A DNA stretch of 9,876 bases from Candidatus Omnitrophota bacterium (GTDB lineage: Bacteria; Omnitrophota; Gorgyraeia; Gygaellales; Profunditerraquicolaceae), in NCBI GenBank assembly GCA_028687525.1, contig JAQTZX010000032.1, forward strand, positions 1 through 9,876, in the 5' to 3' direction. Shown one piece after another: positions 1 to 6,900 of this stretch. Numbering within the stretch: the stretch's first letter is position 1; each line of letters starts with the position of its first letter. The notes beneath the pieces are model-generated. The model was not told the DNA's origin and did not search any database. It saw nothing but the letters and a program-made list of their open reading frames with translations. The position numbers and the translations under genes are program-made.

Positions 1-921
1 ACTCTCAAGATACTCCACTATCTCCGACACCGCGTTCCGGTCGGCGGGAGTGCGGTTCTTCGGAACAAGTTGTTCAAGAATGCCGTCAATGGTAAATACA
101 GACCTTAACAAAACTTTTGTATCGCCCGAAATTACCATACTGCTTTGCATGACCATCCATTCGATTAAATCTTTTTCACTCAAATACTTCTTGGGCCGGT
201 TATCCGCGGCGGTAGAATCTACAGTAACCGCGAATCCGCCGTCTTCGGAAGAAACTCCTCCCGCAAAAAATGGGGACGGTTCTATTTTTGGCAATTCAAC
301 CACGGGATGAAAAATAGAACCGTCCCCATTTTTCTCTCCCGCCGTTATGCCCCCGTCACGAATGTGCCCGGCGGCGGACTTATTAATCGCCCTAAAAATC
401 TCATCCGACGGAACACGCCGCAGGGAATAACTATCCTCCCCCGCACGCACGAGAATCCCGACAGGATCGATGGTAGTTCCACCCGAACCGCCGTTCCTGA
501 AACGCCCGCATATCTGCCGGAACAAGCTTATTACCTGCGCAGAAGGGGAGTATCCCAGAATCCCGGCCGCCAGGTCTTCCATGGTTACCCCTTTTATCGA
601 TTCTCTGTCCTCATAAAAAACCGTAATGATTCTTTTATAAAGCACCGCTATAACGTCCTTCTCGTTCATGCCGGGATACACAATCCCGGCAATCCGGGCG
701 AAAAGATTGCAAGCGTCGCCCTTATTGCCCTCCTCCGGAGCAAATCGCGCGATTGAACTTTCGGGATGATTGTGTATCAACGTGTCTAAGGCATTTTCAA
801 TGATCGACTGTTCTTCGGCCGATTCCACGGCGGCTGTCTGCACAAAGGAAGATAATTGCTCCGCCTCCCGTTTCCCGTTCATTAAATCGGTAATCACACC
901 CGCCTTGAAATACAACAGGCA
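1..921 (-). other. Mostly helical end of the fragment, with NGG/DGG linkers (residues 2986-3292)
   Basis: Residues about 2986-3120 are helical (for example DAVALLTEYCLLYF and KDVIAVLYKRIITVFYED). A Gly-rich linker with NGGSGG follows at 3128-3133. Residues 3135-3172 form a short mixed segment, then DGG (3174-3176), the part encoded by the palindromic insertion (3182-3204), another DGG (3212-3214) and a helical end beginning KKYLSEKDLIEWM. The left edge cuts the gene while the frame is still open. I do not recognise a family; the linkers suggest several small modules. Confidence 0.4.
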
Positions 922-3900
922 ATATTCCGTCAACAACGCTACAGCATCCCGCTTGAGCACGGATTTCTGCCCGGAGGTAACCATGCCTTCTCTTTTTTTC
1001 TTATGGGCGGTATCCGGGCCGCAGATGACCGGTCTGTGCCGTCCGATGTTCCCGGGGGCACCGGTGCTGTCCGCATCCGGAGGCAACGCCGAAATGATAT
1101 TCCGGGGTGAATCCTGCATTGTAACCAAACTTGTGCCGGGCAATATTCCCGTATCTTTTTTACGTTCAGGCGACTGCCCGTACTTCCCCGTATTTTGCCG
1201 TGAACTCCTTCTTCTACGCATCGGCGGGTATCCCGCAAGCATCCCTCTTTCCGCAAAATCACGCATCCTTGTTTGCAGGAGATACGCATCCACGCTATAC
1301 CCTCTCTCTCTTAGAAATGTCCCGATGGCATGCATATCGTTTTTCCCCGCCTTTAAAGCGTCCGTTATTACATGAAACGGAATGATCATATCGAATATTT
1401 TATCTTTCCACTCTTCGTTGCTTTTCAGGAAAGATGCGAATGCCGGCTTCTGCAACTGCAATTCCTTGGCAAGCCCGGGCAACGTCACCTGTTCTCCGCG
1501 GGCACGGATCCGCTCCAGGGCGCTTCCTATTCCCACCGCAGTTCTTTGGCCGCGTTCTTTTAGAAAGAACAACGGCAGACCGCTTCTTAAAACAACCGGG
1601 TTTCCCTCGCCGTCTTTGACAATGATGACCAGAACCATGTCCGGATACAGGGATATCGACATTTCGCACAACCGGTAATCTTCGAACGTCATGATCGTCT
1701 TGTTACCAAACCGTATAGCCCCCAGAGAGGAGGGTTTATATTCCGTGATCACGCGCGGGACCGTGTCTCCCAGCATTTCCGACGAAAAACCATTGACCCT
1801 TTTTTCCAGCAAACCGGTGTCGATATTCCAGATATTATAGAATACGCCTTTTTTATGCCCGCCGATAATGGCCGAAACATCCTGTTCCTCATAATCTTTC
1901 AGTATGAACTCCATGCTTTGTTTAAGCTGTATCGCGGCCCGCGTCGGCACATATCTGTTTTCCTTCAGCCCAAAACGCAGCAAACCGTCCTCCTCCAGGC
2001 GCTCCCTGTACAACCGCAATTGTTCGCTGCTGCAGGATATCAACGACATAATATCATCGTCGTCTTTGCCTGCCGAGGTCCACACAAATACCCGGAATTC
2101 ATCGGCGGAAAAATCACCGCTTGTACGGCTTTGCACCCATTGTATCCAGGGGGCGAACTTCGTATATTCGGGCTCGGCTGATAATTTTTTCCCGCCCCAC
2201 CACGATTTCATGGATTCCGACCGCCCTTTTTCGCACAGAGCGGAAAATTCGGGATCCTGCGCCTTCAGGAATTCAATCCGGCGCACCAGCAGTTCTTCGT
2301 CGAAATGATAGCCGTATCCCGGGCCTCGTAAGACCGCGCCCGCTTTCCTGCGCCCGTAGCCGCTTTCCTGCATTGCTGTATAGACTGCTTGTGCGGGAAG
2401 AATGACCTCATCCACCCGGTTTTTCACCGCGGGATTCTCAACAAGATAACCGGCCAATACCGGCCTTTGTACTCCGAGTTCGCGCGCCAAAGACCGCATG
2501 GAAACAATCTCCCCGCGCGTACGCAAAGCGTGTATTGCGCTCTCCACGCCGACAACAAGCCTGTGTTCCCCTTCTTTCACAAAAAACTCCGGCAATCCGT
2601 CATCCCTGACCGTCACCCTGCCGTCGGAATCCCTGATGAGCATGGCGACCATGAACTGTTTGTTTCCCCGCAAAGCCGTTATCCCTCCCTTAAAACGCTC
2701 AATCGTAACAACGGGCTCCTTCCCAAGATTGATCTTTCCGGAGGGATCGGATTCAAAACCGGTTATCATTAACGGTTCTTCGGCGTTGAACTCCGCGGGG
2801 GTGATCATGAGCTTTTGCCCTATCACCCTGCCCGAGGAGACATCCCAGATGTTGAAATATCTTTTTTTGCTTTTCGCTCCCTTCCCGCGGGTTTTTACCG
2901 GAGGCACCCCCGTTTCCTCTTTAAGAATAAACTCCAGGCTGGACAGGACATAAACGGCAGTTTTAGTTAAACAATACTTCTTGTGTGCGGGATTGAATTC
3001 AAGCAAACCGTAACCGGCAGCCCGTTCCCTAAGTACGGCAATCTCACGTTCGCCGATCATCAATAATTCCGCTATCCTTGACTCATCCATTCCCCGGGAC
3101 AGATACGCTAAAAACCAGAATTGATGGATATCCACCCGGCTTATATCAGAAGATGCCTGCACCCATTGTATCCAGGCATTAAAAATATCCTTCCCGCCGT
3201 CGACGTTATTTCTGTGCCCCCGTGCAGGCACAATATCCGATTTAACGGCATGATCCTCCGTTTCTTTCGGAAATATAACACCGAGAAGACGAACCAGACA
3301 CGCATAATTCCTGACCCTGTTATCGGGTACCCTGCTCCATCGCAGAGCGCCGTTATTTGCGGCATCTTCGACCTTCTTGGCGGCGGCAACCACTCCCGGA
3401 TGATCGGGATACACAAGTTTCAGGCCGCCGAATATCTCCAGTGCTTTTATCAAATCATCGCACGTAAGCGCCCGGTCTATTTTATTCAACGCTCGAGATA
3501 TCTGTTTCTCTTCCATGATACGGCTCTTGTTTACCCGCGGGTTTACCTCATTCTCCTTTGATCTTTGAGCAAACAATGCTTTTTTCACTTCTGCCAGATC
3601 AGTATCTTTTTTAAACAGCCGTTGTACCCTGGTTTTGAAAGCCGACCAGGTGATTGCGCCGCCGGCAGACTGCATATTCTGCCAGGCATCCCGGGCATTG
3701 AATCCACTAAAAATCAACGCCTCCCGGATCTGTACGTTGGAAACTCGGCCTTTCACCCGGGAATCCTTATGCTCCTGCAAAATCACGGCATAATCAGGGT
3801 ACTCTTTCAGCCTGCGATAGGTATGATCGGTAATGCCCAGAACACGCAACGCCTTTTCTACCGTGCCTGCCCGCTGTAAGGCATCCCGGAAATCCCGCGG

Positions 3901-6900
3901 AGCAGGGAAGACATATTTCTTTATTATTTTATTATACGTCGGTATATCTTTAAGTCTTTGAAATGTTTGGGAAGATATGCCGAGGATGGCTAAAGCGGCA
4001 TCACAATTCCCCGCCGCCGTCTTGAAGGCATTTTTAAAATCTTCCACGGGAGGAAAACGGTAGAGCGCGATTATTTCCCGGTACGGGCTGATATCCCGCA
4101 TATGCTTACGGTATATATATCTGGTTATATGCAAAACCTGCAATGCCTTGCCGATCCTGCCTTCGCTTACCAGCAATGCAGAATCAAACTCATCCGGAGA
4201 AGGGATACGGATCGCGGTATGTTTTTCGATTACCGAAAGGTATTCCTTTTTCGCCTTGAGAGTCCGGGAGGTTTCTTCGTCAATATGCAGCATTCGCAAT
4301 GCCGGTTCTATTTCGCCATGAGTGATGCGTAAAACTCTGTCTATGCCGGCCGGAGAAGGGATATGAGGAACCGGTTTTATCAGCTTATACCGGTCCTTCT
4401 CTAAACTGACCCGGAATTCCCCGCCTGCCGGACCGGTTATAGTTCTACCTTCCCGGTCCCTAAGCAAAACCACTTCAACCGGCAGGCCGCCCTGCACTAA
4501 AACTTCGACCACCGCATGAGGAAACAATGAAAACCCTCTCCATCGCTTATTCTCTAAATACAACCTCCCGAATGAATCCAACCGCTTCTTCAACAGATGG
4601 CCGCTCAAATCCGCCAACCCCATATGTAATATTCCGCCGACTATCGGCAGGTTTTCTCCGGTCCTGTTATCCGTGACTTCAATAAGGTTGGTCAGCCGCG
4701 ACCTCTTTCTTCCATCGCCTTCCGGACCGCCGACGTTCACGCAGTTTTCATCTTCTGTCCCCCCGTCGCAATCATCCTTTCGCCGCTCGTATGCCTTCAC
4801 CAGCGCCGCGATGTCAAGTGAACGCAGATACCCGTATACACGGCCTATTTCCCGTTCATCCCAGGGAAATCCCGACTGCGCCGCGGCCCTTTTGATAACT
4901 TCCATTCCCTGTACGGCCGGAAGTTCTCTGGACATTACCAATGCCAATACACGACCTTGAGGCATCATCACGGTATCCGGGATATCTCTCTGCAAAACAG
5001 CTGTCAGTTCAGGGTAACACATCTCGTACAAAATGACGGAAGGCGTCAACACGACCATGCCCCACGAAAAGATGAATTGGGACCTGCGGCGAAACAGCTC
5101 AAGCATCATCCCCATGACGCATCCGTCAATCGCGTATAAAAACTCTCTGCCGTCGGCCACCTGCAAATTTAATACCCTGTTTAATGCCAGCTCTTCTTCG
5201 GCATCGCGGCACCGGCTGTCTGCGCCGTAATATTTTTCCGAATACTGTCTGGAAACTTCTCTAAAAATCTCTTCTCCCGCATTCGACGGAAGCGTTACGC
5301 ACACCAGTTCTTCGCCGTGTATCCGGACAAACCGCGCTCCTATCTTATAAAGCATATTCATGAAGTTATCGATTCCCATCAAGGGCTCGGAAGACTTCTC
5401 TTGTGTCAAGACGATAACAACGGGGGCGCGCGCTTCTTTTATCCGCAGCAACGCAATGGTTTGATCAAAAAAACCGTATTCGACAAGAATAATCTTGAGT
5501 TTCGTGTCTTCAAGGATATAGCGTCTCAGTTCCAGTATCCGGCCCAGATACGATTCCTCCATCAGGTTCTCGTGAAAACCGGAAAAACCGGGATGCACGA
5601 TCAAATCCGTCTCCCCGCCGTTAGAAGCGACGTTGGCCTGGATGCGTGCCGGAGAGACAGTGAGAAAAACATTTATGCTTCCCGTTTCCAGGCCTCCTCC
5701 GTCACGGCTGTCCCCCGGGGTTTCCCGATCAGGATACTCCGCATATTTCTCGCTGAAAAGCAGCCGCCTGCCGGAGCGCAATTCGAACATCCGGGGATAA
5801 GGAACCCGTTCGAGCTCGCAATACGGCTCATACCATTCGATGACTTCGCCCTTGAATACGGCAATAAGCAACTTCCGGCGGTCTTCTGTTCCCTTGGATA
5901 AAATGGAAATCTCTTTGCCGATGGGATACAAAACTCTCGGGGATCCGGCGGCCAATCCCAACTGTCTGACCGCCCTGATTCTTTTCCTATCTGAAGGATG
6001 TTCGCTCACGCCGTCGTAGTCCTCAGCTTCAAGCAACCCCCGCTTTTCGGCCTTGTCCAGAAGGCGGTCGTCGATTTCGAAAGAAGCGGCATATTCCTCC
6101 GGGGGATATCCCGTTGCCGCCATGATCTTCACCGCGAGCGCATCGGCTTCCAGTTCCTGTGCCTTGAGTGTTAGCGAGAAACGACGCCTCGCCCGCCTGC
6201 CCATAGAGCTCTCATCAGCCTGTTCGTAAAAATCATGATGTCCCAGAAGCAAAGTCGCCCATTCATGGGCGATGCTCGAAGCAAGATAATGCACGGGGAT
6301 CCTGCGCTGCCGATACTCGTCAAACATCAGCTTCAAAAGTCCTATGGTCATATTGTCTTCGGTCCAGGCTACCGATACATCTCTGGTTGAAACGACGAAA
6401 TTCGGAATGAGCATACCGTATTTTTTTGACTCGGGAAGAAGCTCATATCCGCCCAAAAGTCTCGCAAATACACGAACAATCAACCGTTCATCGCCGCCGT
6501 CCCGTGTCATTTGCGGACCGTTTCCGTGCAACCAAATGCGGGAGATAAAGTTACACCGGAACTGTCCCCCAGAATAAACATCTTCACTCAAAAACCCGGC
6601 ATACATGGATCCGCCGTCAACGCGGCCTCGGTTTCGTTTCAACAGGACTGCTGCCTCCTCATCAACAATAACCAGTGTTTTCTCCGGAACAGTGTGCAGG
6701 TAAGTCGCAGGGAAATCAGAGGTCATTTCCGCTTCAAGAAGATGCCGGACTTCCCGGGATTTATTTTTTCCTGAAGCCGCGATGATAATTCTTCTTGAGC
6801 TAAGAAGGTCCATTATTCCCAAGGTGATAGCTCTGAGGGGCGGTTGTTCTAAAATATAATCATTGTTATCCCATAATCTCAACTCGCATTTGAATTTAGT

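Noticed and set aside
266..333. Intrinsic transcription terminator
   Set aside because: The hairpin and T run fit the shape, but the open frame continues on both sides and the symmetric arms with A/T runs at both ends fit a REP-type palindrome better.
939..1289. Minus-strand open frame of 116 codons in another frame
   Set aside because: It is an out-of-phase read of the linker, rich in Arg, Cys and Gly, as expected for an alternative frame of moderately GC-rich coding DNA.
770..1375. Plus-strand open frame of 201 codons
   Set aside because: It overlaps the linker and module B coding frame on the other strand, its translation has no domain or hydrophobic periodicity I recognise, and no ribosome binding site stands out. 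It is a shadow frame.
5317..5901. Plus-strand open frame of 194 codons
   Set aside because: It lies antisense to the alpha/beta region of the giant gene, has low-complexity-looking translation without motifs, and no upstream signal; a shadow frame.
5941..6429. Active zinc protease
   Set aside because: The second His of HExxH is Thr in the given sequence, so normal M48 activity is not supported.
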